Shown here: one piece after another, positions 18,749 to 28,182 of the stretch | How positions within the stretch are numbered: position 1 is the stretch's first letter | Layout of the letters: the number at the start of each line of letters is the position of its first letter | Source of the DNA: Sphingobium sp. MI1205 | Lineage (GTDB): Bacteria > Pseudomonadota > Alphaproteobacteria > Sphingomonadales > Sphingomonadaceae | Length of the DNA: 64,000 nucleotides | Direction: 5' to 3' | Assembly: GCF_001563285.1 (NCBI RefSeq) | Contig: NZ_CP005188.1 | Span: 1,617,501 to 1,681,500, forward strand | Program-made: the position numbers and the translations under genes | Notes under the pieces: model-generated | What the model saw: only the letters and a program-made list of their open reading frames with translations | What the model was told of the DNA's origin: nothing | Database searches by the model: none

Positions 18749-20095
18749 TTATTTCAGCAAGACCAGCTCTTCCGCCATGCTCGGATGGAGTGCGACCGTA
18801 TCGTCGAACTGTTGCTTGGTAAGCCCGGCCTTCACTGCGATCGCCGCCGCCTGCAAAATCTCCGGTGCGTCAGGCCCGATCATGTGCAGCCCAACCACCC
18901 GATTGGTCGTCGCATCCACCACCATCTTGTAGAGCGCCCGCTCATCGCGTCCGGCCAGCACATTCTTCATGGGCCGGAAGTCGGACGTATAGACCTTTAC
19001 CGTACCCAACGTGTTTTTCGCCTGCGCCTCTGTCAGGCCGACGCCAGCGAGCGGCGGATGGCTGAACACAGCGGAAGGCACGCAGTCATAATCCACCGTC
19101 CGGGGATTGCCGCCAAATATCGTGTCGGCAAAGGCATGCCCTTCGCGGATCGCGACCGGCGTCAGTTGCAACCGGTCGGTGACATCGCCCACCGCATAGA
19201 TGCTCTCACAGCTGGTCCGGCTATAGTCATCGACCTTGATGGCGCCCTGTTCGTCCAGTTCCACGCCCGCGCTCTCCAGGCCAAGCCCTTCGACATGCGG
19301 CCGGCGGCCCGTAGCGAACATCACCGTGTCGCAAGGAACCGGATCGCCATCGGCAAAATGCACGCACAGCGTCCCGTCCTCATTCTTTTCGATGCGGTCC
19401 ATCTTCGCGTTGAAGCGGAAGACAATGCCTTTCATCGTTGAAATCTGCATCAGCCGATCACGAATCTGCTCATCATAACCGCGCAGCAGCGTGCCCGATC
19501 GGTTGACGATCGTCACATGGCTGCCGAACTCGTTGAAGATGCCCGCAAATTCATTGGCGATATAGCCACCCCCTACGATGACGATCCGCCTGGGCCGATC
19601 CTCCAGATGAAAGGCTTCGTTCGACGTGATGCCATGCTCCGCGCCCTCGATTTCGGGGATGACGGGCCAGGCGCCGGTCGCAATCAGGATATATTTCGCG
19701 CTGACCTCCCGCCCGCTCGCCAGCTTCACCTTATGCGGGCCGATAACGGTCGCCCGTTCGGGGATCAGCTCAACCTTATGACTGGACAGCGTATTTCGGT
19801 AGAGGCCCTCCAGCCGGTCCACATCCGCCAGCACATTGTCGCGCAGCACCTTCCATTCGAAATCGCAATCCGGGACGTTCCAGCCGAACCGTCGAGCATC
19901 CTTCAGATCCTCGGCAAAATGCGCGCCGTAGATCAGCAGTTTCTTGGGCACGCACCCGCGAATGACGCAGGTGCCGCCGACCCGATATTCTTCAGCCACC
20001 GCGACCCTTGCACCATGCGCGGCGGCGACGCGCGATGCACGAACGCCGCCGGAACCTGCGCCGATGACGAAAAGGTCGAAATCATAATCGCTCAT
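18749..20095 (-). CDS. gor: Glutathione-disulfide reductase
   Basis: FAD/NADPH enzyme that reduces GSSG to keep the cytoplasm reducing. FAD-binding GAGSGGVRASR at the N-terminus, redox-active disulfide in GGTCVIRGCVPKK (Cys43, Cys48), NAD(P) Rossmann motif IVGGGYIANEFAG, and the C-terminal dimer/catalytic ALHPSMAEE with the His-Glu pair. 448 residues, normal for the family. Convergent with the dioxygenase gene; 114 bp separates it from pgi upstream. Confidence 0.95.
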   Translation of the reverse strand: MSDYDFDLFVIGAGSGGVRASRVAAAHGARVAVAEEYRVGGTCVIRGCVPKKLLIYGAHFAEDLKDARRFGWNVPDCDFEWKVLRDNVLADVDRLEGLYRNTLSSHKVELIPERATVIGPHKVKLASGREVSAKYILIATGAWPVIPEIEGAEHGITSNEAFHLEDRPRRIVIVGGGYIANEFAGIFNEFGSHVTIVNRSGTLLRGYDEQIRDRLMQISTMKGIVFRFNAKMDRIEKNEDGTLCVHFADGDPVPCDTVMFATGRRPHVEGLGLESAGVELDEQGAIKVDDYSRTSCESIYAVGDVTDRLQLTPVAIREGHAFADTIFGGNPRTVDYDCVPSAVFSHPPLAGVGLTEAQAKNTLGTVKVYTSDFRPMKNVLAGRDERALYKMVVDATTNRVVGLHMIGPDAPEILQAAAIAVKAGLTKQQFDDTVALHPSMAEELVLLK

Positions 20096-20209
20096 GCTGC
20101 CTCCGCTGGGATGAACCGGGATATGGCCTCAGACTGGCGGAGTTACAAACGGGAAAGCGATCGAGCACCAAGTTCACGCAAAGGCCGACCTAATCCGCAC
20201 CAATGATGC

Positions 20210-21715
20210 TCAGACAGCGCCCAACGCTAACTCGATCAAGGCCATGGTTGAAGGATCAAAGCCTTTCGCACCCTCGGTCTCGATCGACTTCGCGATCTCC
20301 TTGCCCAACTCCACACCGAACTGGTCGAAAGGATTGATCCCCATCAGCACGGCATTGGCAAAGGTCCGATGTTCGTAAAAGGCGATCAGCGCCCCCAGGG
20401 CGTCGGGCGTCACATCATCCAGCAGGATCGTCGTGGAAGGCCGGTTGCCGGGATAGGCGCGAGCAGGGTCGGCATCATTGTCCTTCCCTTGCATCAACGC
20501 CGCGCCCTGCGCGAAGCAGTTTACCAGCAATGCCCGGTGATGCGCGGGGTCAAGGGCGTGCCCCGGTTCGATCGACGCAATGAACTCGACAGGCGCCAGG
20601 ACCGTGCCCTGATGCAGCAACTGGAACACGGCGTGCTGGGCATCCGTTCCCACCCCACCCCAGGTGATCGGGGCGGTCGGCCCATCAACCGGCGTTCCAT
20701 CGCGCGTCACGCTCTTGCCGTTGCTCTCCATCTCCAGCTGCTGGAGATAGGATGGGAGCAGCCTCAACCGCTCATCATAAGCGAACAGCGCGCGCGTCTG
20801 GCAACCCAGCATCCGCGCATAATATTGATCGACGAAGGCAGCGATCAGCGGCGCGTTCTGTGCGGGGGCAGACAGACGGAAGTGCCGGTCCATTGCCGCC
20901 GCGCCCTCCAGCAGGCTCTCGAAAGCGTCCCATCCCAGCGCGAGGGCGGCCGGAAAACCGATCGAGGACCACAGCGAATATCGGCCGCCCACGCTTTCGG
21001 CGAAGGGCAGGATGCGCGTCTCATCCACGCCCCATTCGATCGCCTTTTCAGGGCTGGCCGTCAGCGCGATGACCTTGCCATAGGGATCCTCCACACCCGC
21101 CTCGACCAGCCAGTTGATGGCGCTAGCCGCGTTCAGCATTGTTTCCGTTGTCGTAAATGTCTTGGACGCAACAGCGATCAGGGTTGCTTCGGGGTCGAAG
21201 CGCGCCATGGCTCGTTCCAGGGCAGTGCCATCGACATTGGACACGATCGCAACGTCATAGCGCCCGCCGTCCCCTCCAAGCGCATCGATGATCAGGTTCG
21301 GGCCAAGCGCTGAACCACCGATGCCGATATGCAATATGTGCCGGATCGGCCCCAGCGCCTCTCCCTCGATCGCATCGATCAGCGCACGCATCCGCGCGTG
21401 CAGCATCTTGACGCGCGACACGCTTTCCGCATTGCCTTGCCCACGTTCGGCGGGATGCTCGGCAGCACGGCCTTCACTGCTGTTGATCGGCTCGCCCGCG
21501 AAGAACGCATCGCGCCACCTGGCAAAGTCCATCTCTTCCGCCAGTTTCAGAAATCCGTCCAGCATCGCGCTCGTCAGATGCGTCTTGGACCAGTCGAAAC
21601 GCAGCGGTCCCTGGGTCAGCGTAAACTTGCTCAGCCGGCTTGGGTCGGCCGCGAAGGCAGACTTCAATTCGATCTGTGGGATGGCGGCGATCGCCTCCAG
21701 TGCAGGGCTGGACAT
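20210..21715 (-). CDS. pgi: Glucose-6-phosphate isomerase
   Basis: Interconverts glucose-6-phosphate and fructose-6-phosphate. Both family signatures are present: SVGGRYSLWSSIGFP and MGINPFDQFGVELGK. A sugar-phosphate SIS-type fold is indicated by HIGIGGSALGPNLI and SKTFTTTETM. About 501 residues from the ATG at 21715, which has AGAGGA about 11 bases upstream; an in-frame ATG 36 bp earlier is possible. Divergent from lepB across 180 bp that should hold both promoters. Confidence 0.95.
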   Translation of the reverse strand: MSSPALEAIAAIPQIELKSAFAADPSRLSKFTLTQGPLRFDWSKTHLTSAMLDGFLKLAEEMDFARWRDAFFAGEPINSSEGRAAEHPAERGQGNAESVSRVKMLHARMRALIDAIEGEALGPIRHILHIGIGGSALGPNLIIDALGGDGGRYDVAIVSNVDGTALERAMARFDPEATLIAVASKTFTTTETMLNAASAINWLVEAGVEDPYGKVIALTASPEKAIEWGVDETRILPFAESVGGRYSLWSSIGFPAALALGWDAFESLLEGAAAMDRHFRLSAPAQNAPLIAAFVDQYYARMLGCQTRALFAYDERLRLLPSYLQQLEMESNGKSVTRDGTPVDGPTAPITWGGVGTDAQHAVFQLLHQGTVLAPVEFIASIEPGHALDPAHHRALLVNCFAQGAALMQGKDNDADPARAYPGNRPSTTILLDDVTPDALGALIAFYEHRTFANAVLMGINPFDQFGVELGKEIAKSIETEGAKGFDPSTMALIELALGAV

Positions 21716-21895
21716 GAAAAGGTAGATCCTCTTTTTTCCGTTGATGGACATCGGCGCTGCACTTGCCGATTCTTCCCTCTCTTACTCAAGCGTAACGGCC
21801 AATGCACCGTTGCACGCGCTTGACGGCAGGTTTCCAACACAGCAAAAGCCGCAGCGGCCTGTTTTCAAGGCAAATCGAAGGACTGACGAGCAGGC

Positions 21896-22720
21896 ATGAG
21901 CGCAAAATCCGAAACGCGGGACTTCATCTGGTTTCTCGCAAAGCTGGCGGTCTTCGTCTTTATTTTGCGAAGCTTCATCGTGTCCCCGTTCAATATTCCG
22001 TCTGAATCGATGCAGCCGCGCCTGCTGATCGGGGACTATCTGCTGGTTGCGAAATGGCCCTATGGCTATTCGCGCTACTCGCTGCCCTTCAACCTGCCGC
22101 TCATTCCGGGCCGTATCCTGGCATCGACGCCGCAACGCGGCGACGTCGTGGTGTTCAAAGCGCCGCCGAGCCAGAAGAATGACTACATCAAACGCGTTAT
22201 CGGCCTGCCCGGTGACATGATCTCTGTTCGCGGTGGCACCGTGTATCTGAACGGCCAGGCAATCCCCAAACAAAAGGTCGCCGACCTGGTCATCCCGGTC
22301 ACGCCCAACATGCTGGATGCCGCCGCGAAGGAAGGCAGCCCTTCCCCCTGCTACCGCACTGAATTTGAGGAAGATGCGCCCGGCGGTGGCCGTCAGTGCC
22401 GCTATCCGCAATATCGGGAAACCCTTCCGGGCGGCAAAAGCTACAATGTCCTCGACCTCGTGCCCGACGGCGCAGCCGATGACCGCGACACGATGCTGGT
22501 GCCCGAAGGTCATCTTTTCATGATGGGCGACAATCGCGACCGCAGCGCCGACAGCCGCTTCCCCGCCGTCGAAGGCGGCGGCATTGGCCTCGTGCCCGAA
22601 GAAAATCTGGTGGGCAAGGCGATGATCTCGGTATTCTCGACCGATGGCAGCGCAAACTGGCTGCTGCCCTGGACATGGTTCACCGCCGCGCGCTGGAACC
22701 GCATCGGGGAAGGCTTTTGA
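21896..22720 (+). CDS. lepB: Signal peptidase I
   Basis: Membrane-bound serine/lysine protease that cleaves signal peptides. One N-terminal transmembrane segment (FLAKLAVFVFILRSFIV). The nucleophile is Ser38 in SESMQP, the general base Lys99 in DYIKRVIGLPGD, and box E is MGDNRDRSADSR. 274 residues, typical for alphaproteobacteria. First gene of lepB-rnc-era; its stop overlaps the rnc TTG start. Confidence 0.96.
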   Translation: MSAKSETRDFIWFLAKLAVFVFILRSFIVSPFNIPSESMQPRLLIGDYLLVAKWPYGYSRYSLPFNLPLIPGRILASTPQRGDVVVFKAPPSQKNDYIKRVIGLPGDMISVRGGTVYLNGQAIPKQKVADLVIPVTPNMLDAAAKEGSPSPCYRTEFEEDAPGGGRQCRYPQYRETLPGGKSYNVLDLVPDGAADDRDTMLVPEGHLFMMGDNRDRSADSRFPAVEGGGIGLVPEENLVGKAMISVFSTDGSANWLLPWTWFTAARWNRIGEGF

Positions 22721-23388
22721 CGAAGCCCGACACATCTGGCTGGCTCGCCGGATTGATCGGGCGCGCGCCGAAGGACTCTGCGCCCTTCCATCAGGCGCTG
22801 ACCCATGGCAGCGCAAATGCCGCCAATTATGAACGGCTCGAATTTCTGGGTGACCGTGTCCTCGGGCTGATTATGGCCGAGTGGGTCTATGAACGCTTCG
22901 CCGGAGAACCGGAAGGCAAGCTTTCCCGCCGCTTCAATGCGCTGGTTTCGGGCGAGACCTGCGCCGAAATAGCGCGCTCGGCGGGCGTTCCGACACATGT
23001 CATCCTTGGCAAGCAGGCCCGCGACGATGGCGCAACTGACAGCGATAATGTGCTGGGCGACGTCATGGAGGCGCTGATCGGCGCACTTTATCTGGAAGCC
23101 GGGCTGGACGAGGCACGCGCCCTCGTCCGACGACTATGGGACAGCCGCGTCGATACGCAGGAAAGCGCACCCAAGCATCCCAAATCGACTCTGCAGGAAT
23201 GGGCGGCGGCCAACCGTCGCAAGCCTCCCGAATATGTACTGACGGACCGTTCCGGCCCCCACCACGCATTGCGCTTCACGGTGACGGTATCGATCAAGGG
23301 TGCCGGGGAAGCGAGTGCATCGGGCGGGTCAAAGCAGGAAGCTGAAACGGCGGCGGCCAAGGCGCTGCTGGACAAGCTGGACAGCTGA
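22717..23388 (+). CDS. rnc: Ribonuclease III, TTG start
   Basis: Double-strand-specific endoribonuclease for rRNA and mRNA processing. Catalytic domain with signature YERLEFLGDRVLGL and the second acidic site DVMEALIGALYLEAG, then a double-stranded RNA-binding domain ending GGSKQEAETAAAKALLD. The TTG start overlaps the lepB stop (TTGA) with GGGGA about 6 bases upstream and gives 223 residues, the family norm. An in-frame ATG 42 bp earlier would add residues encoded inside lepB and is less likely. Confidence 0.94.
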   Translation: MTKPDTSGWLAGLIGRAPKDSAPFHQALTHGSANAANYERLEFLGDRVLGLIMAEWVYERFAGEPEGKLSRRFNALVSGETCAEIARSAGVPTHVILGKQARDDGATDSDNVLGDVMEALIGALYLEAGLDEARALVRRLWDSRVDTQESAPKHPKSTLQEWAAANRRKPPEYVLTDRSGPHHALRFTVTVSIKGAGEASASGGSKQEAETAAAKALLDKLDS

Positions 23389-23461
23389 GCCTGTCCCAAC
23401 GACCCATTTTGCATTAAGAAGAAAATCCCTGCGACAGAGGCGGGGCTGAACGGAGTTTTGT

Positions 23462-24370
23462 TTGACGATTGATCCTGAATCCCAACGCTGTGGCGTCGTC
23501 GCCATCGTCGGCGCGCCCAATGCGGGCAAGTCGACCCTGGTAAATGCGCTTGTCGGCCAAAAGGTAGCCATTACCAGTCCCAAGGCGCAGACCACCCGCA
23601 CCCGGGTCATGGGCGTGGCGATCGAGGGCGACACGCAGATGGTGTTGGTCGACACCCCCGGCATCTTCGCGCCCAAACGGCGGCTGGACCGCGCGATGGT
23701 GCAGGCAGCTTGGGGCGGCGCGCAGGGCGCGGACCTGATCGCGCTGATCGTCGATGGAAAGGCTGGCCTGGGCCCGAAGATGGAGCCAATCATCTCCGCA
23801 CTGGCGTCCCGCCCGGAGAAGAAATGGCTGGTCCTCAACAAGGTCGATATCGCCATCAAGGAAAAGCTGCTGGTCCATACCGAGCGGCTTTATGAGCGAC
23901 TGGACATTGCCGAGACCTTCTTCGTCAGCGCCGCGACCGGCGACGGCCTGCCCGAACTCAAGACCGCCTTCGCCCACGCCATGCCGGAAGGTCCGTGGCA
24001 TTTTCCCGAGGATCAGGTTTCCGATGCCACCGACCGGATGCTGGCGGCCGAAATCACGCGCGAACAGCTTTATCATCAGCTACACGCCGAACTGCCCTAC
24101 GCCACCGCCGTCGATACCGAACAATATAAGGAACGTGAGGACGGATCTGTGGAAATCCACCAGCAGATTCTCGTCGGCCGTCCAACCCAGCGTGCGATCG
24201 TGCTGGGCAAGGGCGGGCAGCGCCTTAAGGAAATCGGTTCAAAGGCGCGCGCTGAACTGGCGAGCCTGCTCGGCGTAAAGGTCCATCTCTACCTCCACGT
24301 GAAGGTGAAGGAAGATTGGGAGGATGATCGGTTCATCTACCGCGATATCGGCCTGGACTGGGTGGAGTAG
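23462..24370 (+). CDS. era: GTPase Era, TTG start
   Basis: GTPase that assists 16S rRNA maturation and 30S assembly. G1 is GAPNAGKST, G3 is DTPGIF and G4 is NKVD, followed by a C-terminal KH domain (VLGKGGQRLKEIGSKARAEL). 302 residues. The TTG start has GGAG about 6 bases upstream. Third gene of the lepB-rnc-era operon, a widely conserved order. Confidence 0.96.
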   Translation: MTIDPESQRCGVVAIVGAPNAGKSTLVNALVGQKVAITSPKAQTTRTRVMGVAIEGDTQMVLVDTPGIFAPKRRLDRAMVQAAWGGAQGADLIALIVDGKAGLGPKMEPIISALASRPEKKWLVLNKVDIAIKEKLLVHTERLYERLDIAETFFVSAATGDGLPELKTAFAHAMPEGPWHFPEDQVSDATDRMLAAEITREQLYHQLHAELPYATAVDTEQYKEREDGSVEIHQQILVGRPTQRAIVLGKGGQRLKEIGSKARAELASLLGVKVHLYLHVKVKEDWEDDRFIYRDIGLDWVE

Positions 24371-24388
24371 CCTCACCCAGCCTTCGTT

Positions 24389-24439
24389 CGTTTCAAGCGA
24401 AGTTGAGAAGCGCGTCGAACGCGCTCCCCAGTTCTCGAC
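24389..24439. repeat. Inverted repeats in the era/topA convergent gap
   Basis: AGCGCGT-CGA-ACGCGCT (24409-24425) forms a tight hairpin inside an outer pairing of GTTGAGAA (24402-24409) with TTCTCGAC (24432-24439). The left part (CAAGCGAAGTTGAGAAGCG) is a degenerate copy of the repeat word seen at about 1314. It may serve as a bidirectional transcript end, but there is no T-run. Confidence 0.55.
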
Positions 24440-24465
24440 CATACTAGAAATCACCGGCAGGCGGA

Positions 24466-27024
24466 CTACTCCGCCGCTGCTTTCTTCTTTGCGGGCGCCT
24501 TCTTCGCAGCCTTCGCTGCGGGCTTCTTGGCAGCGGCCTTTTTCGCAGGCGCCTTCTTCCCCTTCTTCGCCGGGGCGGCAGCCGCGCGCGCGTCAATCAA
24601 CTGCGCAGCCTCCTCCAGCGTCAACGCATCCTGCTCGATCGTCTTGGGCAAAGTCGCGTTGGTCGTCCCGTCAGTGACATAAGGCCCATAACGCCCGGCC
24701 ATCAGCTTGATCTCGGCTTCGGTCCGCGGATGCTGGCCCAACACCTTGAGCGGTTCGCGTGACGCACCGCCGCGCGGGCCCTTGTTGGCGGCTTCCGCCA
24801 GCTTCACGACGGCGCTATTCATGCCCACCTCGAAAATCTCGGCGGTGGAGGACAGCCGACCATATTTGCCATCATGCAGCAAATACGGCCCGAAGCGCCC
24901 GATATTCGCCACGATGGGCTTGCCCGTTTCCGGATGCAACCCGACCTCGCGCGGCAGGCTCAGCAGCTTCACCGCCCAGTCCAGCGTCAACTCGCCATCC
25001 GGCAGGTCCTTGGGAATCGAGCCGCGCTTCGCCTCCTTGCCCTCCCCCATTTCGATATAGGGGCCGAAGCGACCCGATTTTTTCGTGATGTCCAGCCCGG
25101 TTTCGGGATGCTGCCCCAGCACTTCGGGGCCTGTATCCTCGCCGTCCTTGACACCGGGCTGGCCGAACTTCCGGGTAAATTTGCACTCGGGATAGTTGGA
25201 GCAGGCGATAAACGCACCGAACCGGCCACCACGCAGCGACAATTGCCCGTCGCCGCACAAGGGGCAGGCACGCGGATTGCTGCCGTCCGCCTTGGGCGGA
25301 AAGAGCATCGGTTCCAGGAACTTGTCCAGCTCGGCGGTGATGTCCGAAGGCTTCTGCTCCATGACTTCGGCCGTCTTCGGTTTGAAGTCTCGCCAAAAGG
25401 CTTCCAGCACCGCCTGCCATTGCGCGCGGCCACCGGAAATCTCATCCAGCTCATCTTCCAGCCCGGCGGTAAAGTCGTAGGACACATATCGCTCGAAAAA
25501 GCGCTCGAGGAACGCAGTCACCAGCCGCCCGCTCTCCTCAGCGAAGAAGCGGTTCTTCTCGATCCGCACATAGTCGCGGTCCTTCAGCACCTGCAATGTG
25601 GAAGCATAGGTGGACGGACGTCCGATCCCCAATTCCTCCAGCTTCTTGACGAGGCTCGCTTCCGAATAGCGCGGCGGTGGTTGGGTGAAGTGCTGCTCCG
25701 CCATCACCTTTTTCTTCGCCGGGGCGTCGCCTGCGCTCATACGCGGCAGCAGTTTGCTGTCATCATCCTCGGCGTCATCGCGACCCTCTTCGTAGAGAGC
25801 CAGGAATCCCGCGAAAATCACCACCTGCCCGGTGGCGCGCAGCGCATGCTGGCCGGTGCCATCGACCAGATCCACGGTCGTCCGCTCCAGCCGCGCAGAA
25901 GCCATCTGGCTCGCCAGCGCGCGCTTGAAAATCAGGTCGTAAAGCCGGGCATGGTCGCCGCTGCCGACCTTGTCCCGCGAAAATTCGGTGGGACGGATCG
26001 CTTCATGCGCTTCCTGCGCATTCTTGGCCTTGGTCTGATACTGTCGCGGCTTTTCGGGCAGATAGCCACCGTCATAGCGCTCCGCGATCGCCTTTCGCGC
26101 GGCGGAGATGGCGCTGCCGTCCATCTGCACGCCGTCGGTACGCATGTAGGTGATCGCGCCATCCTCATAGAGCTGCTGCGCCACACGCATCGTATGGCTG
26201 GCCGAAAAGCCCAGCTTGCGCGCTGCCTCCTGCTGAAGCGTCGAAGTCGTGAAAGGCGGCGGGGGATTGCGCGAAACCGGCTTGGTTTCGACCTTCTCGA
26301 CGGTGAAGCGCCCAGCCTCCACGTCCGCCTTCGCGGCCATGGCGTCGCCTTCCTTGCCGATGGTCAGGCGTTCGATCTTCTCGCCCTTCCAACGGATGAG
26401 ACGCGCGGTGAAGCCCTGCCCACCCTGCTCCATCTCGGCCGTGACCGACCAATATTCCTGGGGCACGAAACTTTCGATCTCGCGCTCACGCTCCACCACC
26501 AGGCGCAACGCAACCGATTGGACGCGGCCCGCTGACTTTGCGCCCGGAAGCTTGCGCCACAGCACCGGCGACAGGGTGAAGCCCACCAGATAGTCAAGCG
26601 CCCGCCGCGCCCGATAGGCATCGATCAGATCCTCGTCCAGCGAACGCGGCTTGGCCATGGCCTCCAGCACGGCGGCCTTGGTGATCGCGTTGAACGTCAC
26701 CCGATCGACCGTCTGCGGCAGCGCCTTCTTCGCGCGCAGCACTTCCTGCACATGCCAACTGATCGCCTCGCCCTCGCGATCAGGGTCAGTCGCCAGGATC
26801 AGGCGCGTGGCCTTCTTGGCCTCATCCGCGATGGCCTTGAGCTGCTTGCCCTTGTCGCCATAATTCTCCCAGCTCATGGCAAAGCCATTGTCGGGGTCCA
26901 CTGAACCGTCCTTGGCCGGCAGGTCGCGGATGTGACCATAGCTGGCAAGAACGTGGAAATCCCCACCCAGATATTTCTCGATGGTCTTCGCCTTTGCCGG
27001 CGATTCAACGATGACAAGCTGCAT
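24466..27024 (-). CDS. topA: DNA topoisomerase I
   Basis: Type IA enzyme that relaxes negative supercoils. N-terminal TOPRIM domain (VIVESPAKAKTIEKYL, ATDPDREGEAISWH), the catalytic Tyr in GAITYMRTDG, one zinc ribbon (CPLCGDGQ ... CSNYPEC), then three further topoisomerase C-terminal repeats of the RFGPY type. The last 40 residues are a Lys/Ala/Pro-rich basic tail (APAKKGKKAPAKK and similar), probably for DNA contact. 852 residues, normal. 75 bp downstream of dprA on the same strand, which is a common alphaproteobacterial pairing. Confidence 0.96.
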   Translation of the reverse strand: MQLVIVESPAKAKTIEKYLGGDFHVLASYGHIRDLPAKDGSVDPDNGFAMSWENYGDKGKQLKAIADEAKKATRLILATDPDREGEAISWHVQEVLRAKKALPQTVDRVTFNAITKAAVLEAMAKPRSLDEDLIDAYRARRALDYLVGFTLSPVLWRKLPGAKSAGRVQSVALRLVVEREREIESFVPQEYWSVTAEMEQGGQGFTARLIRWKGEKIERLTIGKEGDAMAAKADVEAGRFTVEKVETKPVSRNPPPPFTTSTLQQEAARKLGFSASHTMRVAQQLYEDGAITYMRTDGVQMDGSAISAARKAIAERYDGGYLPEKPRQYQTKAKNAQEAHEAIRPTEFSRDKVGSGDHARLYDLIFKRALASQMASARLERTTVDLVDGTGQHALRATGQVVIFAGFLALYEEGRDDAEDDDSKLLPRMSAGDAPAKKKVMAEQHFTQPPPRYSEASLVKKLEELGIGRPSTYASTLQVLKDRDYVRIEKNRFFAEESGRLVTAFLERFFERYVSYDFTAGLEDELDEISGGRAQWQAVLEAFWRDFKPKTAEVMEQKPSDITAELDKFLEPMLFPPKADGSNPRACPLCGDGQLSLRGGRFGAFIACSNYPECKFTRKFGQPGVKDGEDTGPEVLGQHPETGLDITKKSGRFGPYIEMGEGKEAKRGSIPKDLPDGELTLDWAVKLLSLPREVGLHPETGKPIVANIGRFGPYLLHDGKYGRLSSTAEIFEVGMNSAVVKLAEAANKGPRGGASREPLKVLGQHPRTEAEIKLMAGRYGPYVTDGTTNATLPKTIEQDALTLEEAAQLIDARAAAAPAKKGKKAPAKKAAAKKPAAKAAKKAPAKKKAAAE

Positions 27025-27099
27025 TCATGCCCCGGTTATTTGAGTGCTCTCACGTACACGCGCGAGTCTGGAAGGCGTTTGCGGTCCGCGTCAAGGCCA

Positions 27100-28182
27100 T
27101 CATGACAGGCTCACCCTACCGCCCGCATGGCGTTCCAGGCGGCCCGCCAGCTCCAGCTCCAGCAACACCGTCTGCACGATCGCCGGGCTCAGCATGGAAA
27201 GACGGATGATCTCGTCTACGGGCACAGCGGAATGGCCGAGCAGGTCCGACACGATGTCCCGGTCCGCGCCTGCCACATCCGACGAGACGGGTTCTCCGTC
27301 AAAGCCCGAACGCCCTTGCCGGACCATTCGGCCGCCTATCCCGCCAATGGCCTCGATCACATCCGCGCCATTCTGCACCAGCGTGGCGCCGTCGCGGATC
27401 AACTGATTACAGCCCTGCGCCCTGGGATCGGCGGGCGAGCCGGGCACTGCCATCACCTCACGCCCCGCGTCCGCCGCCAGGCGAGCGGTGATCAGCGATC
27501 CAGACCGCGGCGCGGCCTCAACCACCACCGTGCCAGCGGCCAGCCCAGCGATGATCCTGTTCCGCGCCGGAAAATGCCTCGCCAGCGGCTGTGTACCCGG
27601 AGGATGTTCGGTCACCAACAGACCTTCCGCCGCGACCTGTTCCTGCAACGCCTCATTCTCTGGCGGAAAAACGATATCGATGCCGCAGGCTATGACGGCG
27701 ATGGTTCCGGTGGCTACCGACCCCTGATGCGCCGCCGTATCGATGCCGCGCGCCAGACCAGAGACAACGACTGCGCCCTGCTGGCCAAGCTCCTGCGATA
27801 GCGTGCGGGCGAAGCGGCAGGCCGCAGCCGAGGCGTTGCGCGCCCCCACCAGCGCAACGCATGGCCGCGCCGCCAGACCAACGTCTCCACGCACGATCAG
27901 CGCGGGGGGAGCCGCCTCCATCTGGTCCAGCAGAAATGGATAGTCCTTGTCGCCCATCAGCAGATAGCGCGCGCCCAGCGACCGGCTCCGCGCGATCTCC
28001 TTCTCAACCACGCCTGCATCCGCAACACTCGCCTTCCCGCCGCCTCGCGCGGCAAGTTCCGGCACGGCCCGCAATGCCTCGCCCGCCTTGCCGAAACGCG
28101 CGATCAGGTGCCGGAAAGTGACCGGCCCGATACGGGGCGAACGGATCAGACGGAGGCGATCGAATCGCTCCTGTTCGCTCAC
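27100..28182 (-). CDS. dprA: DNA processing protein DprA, GTG start
   Basis: Single-stranded-DNA-binding RecA loader used in transformation and recombination. Rossmann-like core: VALVGARNASAAACRFA, SGLARGIDTAAHQG, FPARNRIIAGLA, VEAAPRSGSLITA; a C-terminal winged-helix domain follows (VDEIIRLSMLSPAIVQTVLLELE). 360 residues from a GTG that overlaps the plsY stop (GTGA). The frame is open much further upstream, but that stretch lies inside plsY and looks non-coding. Confidence 0.94.
   Translation of the reverse strand: MSEQERFDRLRLIRSPRIGPVTFRHLIARFGKAGEALRAVPELAARGGGKASVADAGVVEKEIARSRSLGARYLLMGDKDYPFLLDQMEAAPPALIVRGDVGLAARPCVALVGARNASAAACRFARTLSQELGQQGAVVVSGLARGIDTAAHQGSVATGTIAVIACGIDIVFPPENEALQEQVAAEGLLVTEHPPGTQPLARHFPARNRIIAGLAAGTVVVEAAPRSGSLITARLAADAGREVMAVPGSPADPRAQGCNQLIRDGATLVQNGADVIEAIGGIGGRMVRQGRSGFDGEPVSSDVAGADRDIVSDLLGHSAVPVDEIIRLSMLSPAIVQTVLLELELAGRLERHAGGRVSLS

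Noticed and set aside
24478..24590. Short repeated Lys/Ala codons at the topA 3' end, looking like a tandem DNA repeat
   Set aside because: Explained by the basic Lys/Ala/Pro tail of topoisomerase I.
24874..26535. 553-codon plus-strand frame opposite topA
   Set aside because: Antisense shadow of topA with atypical composition and no motif.
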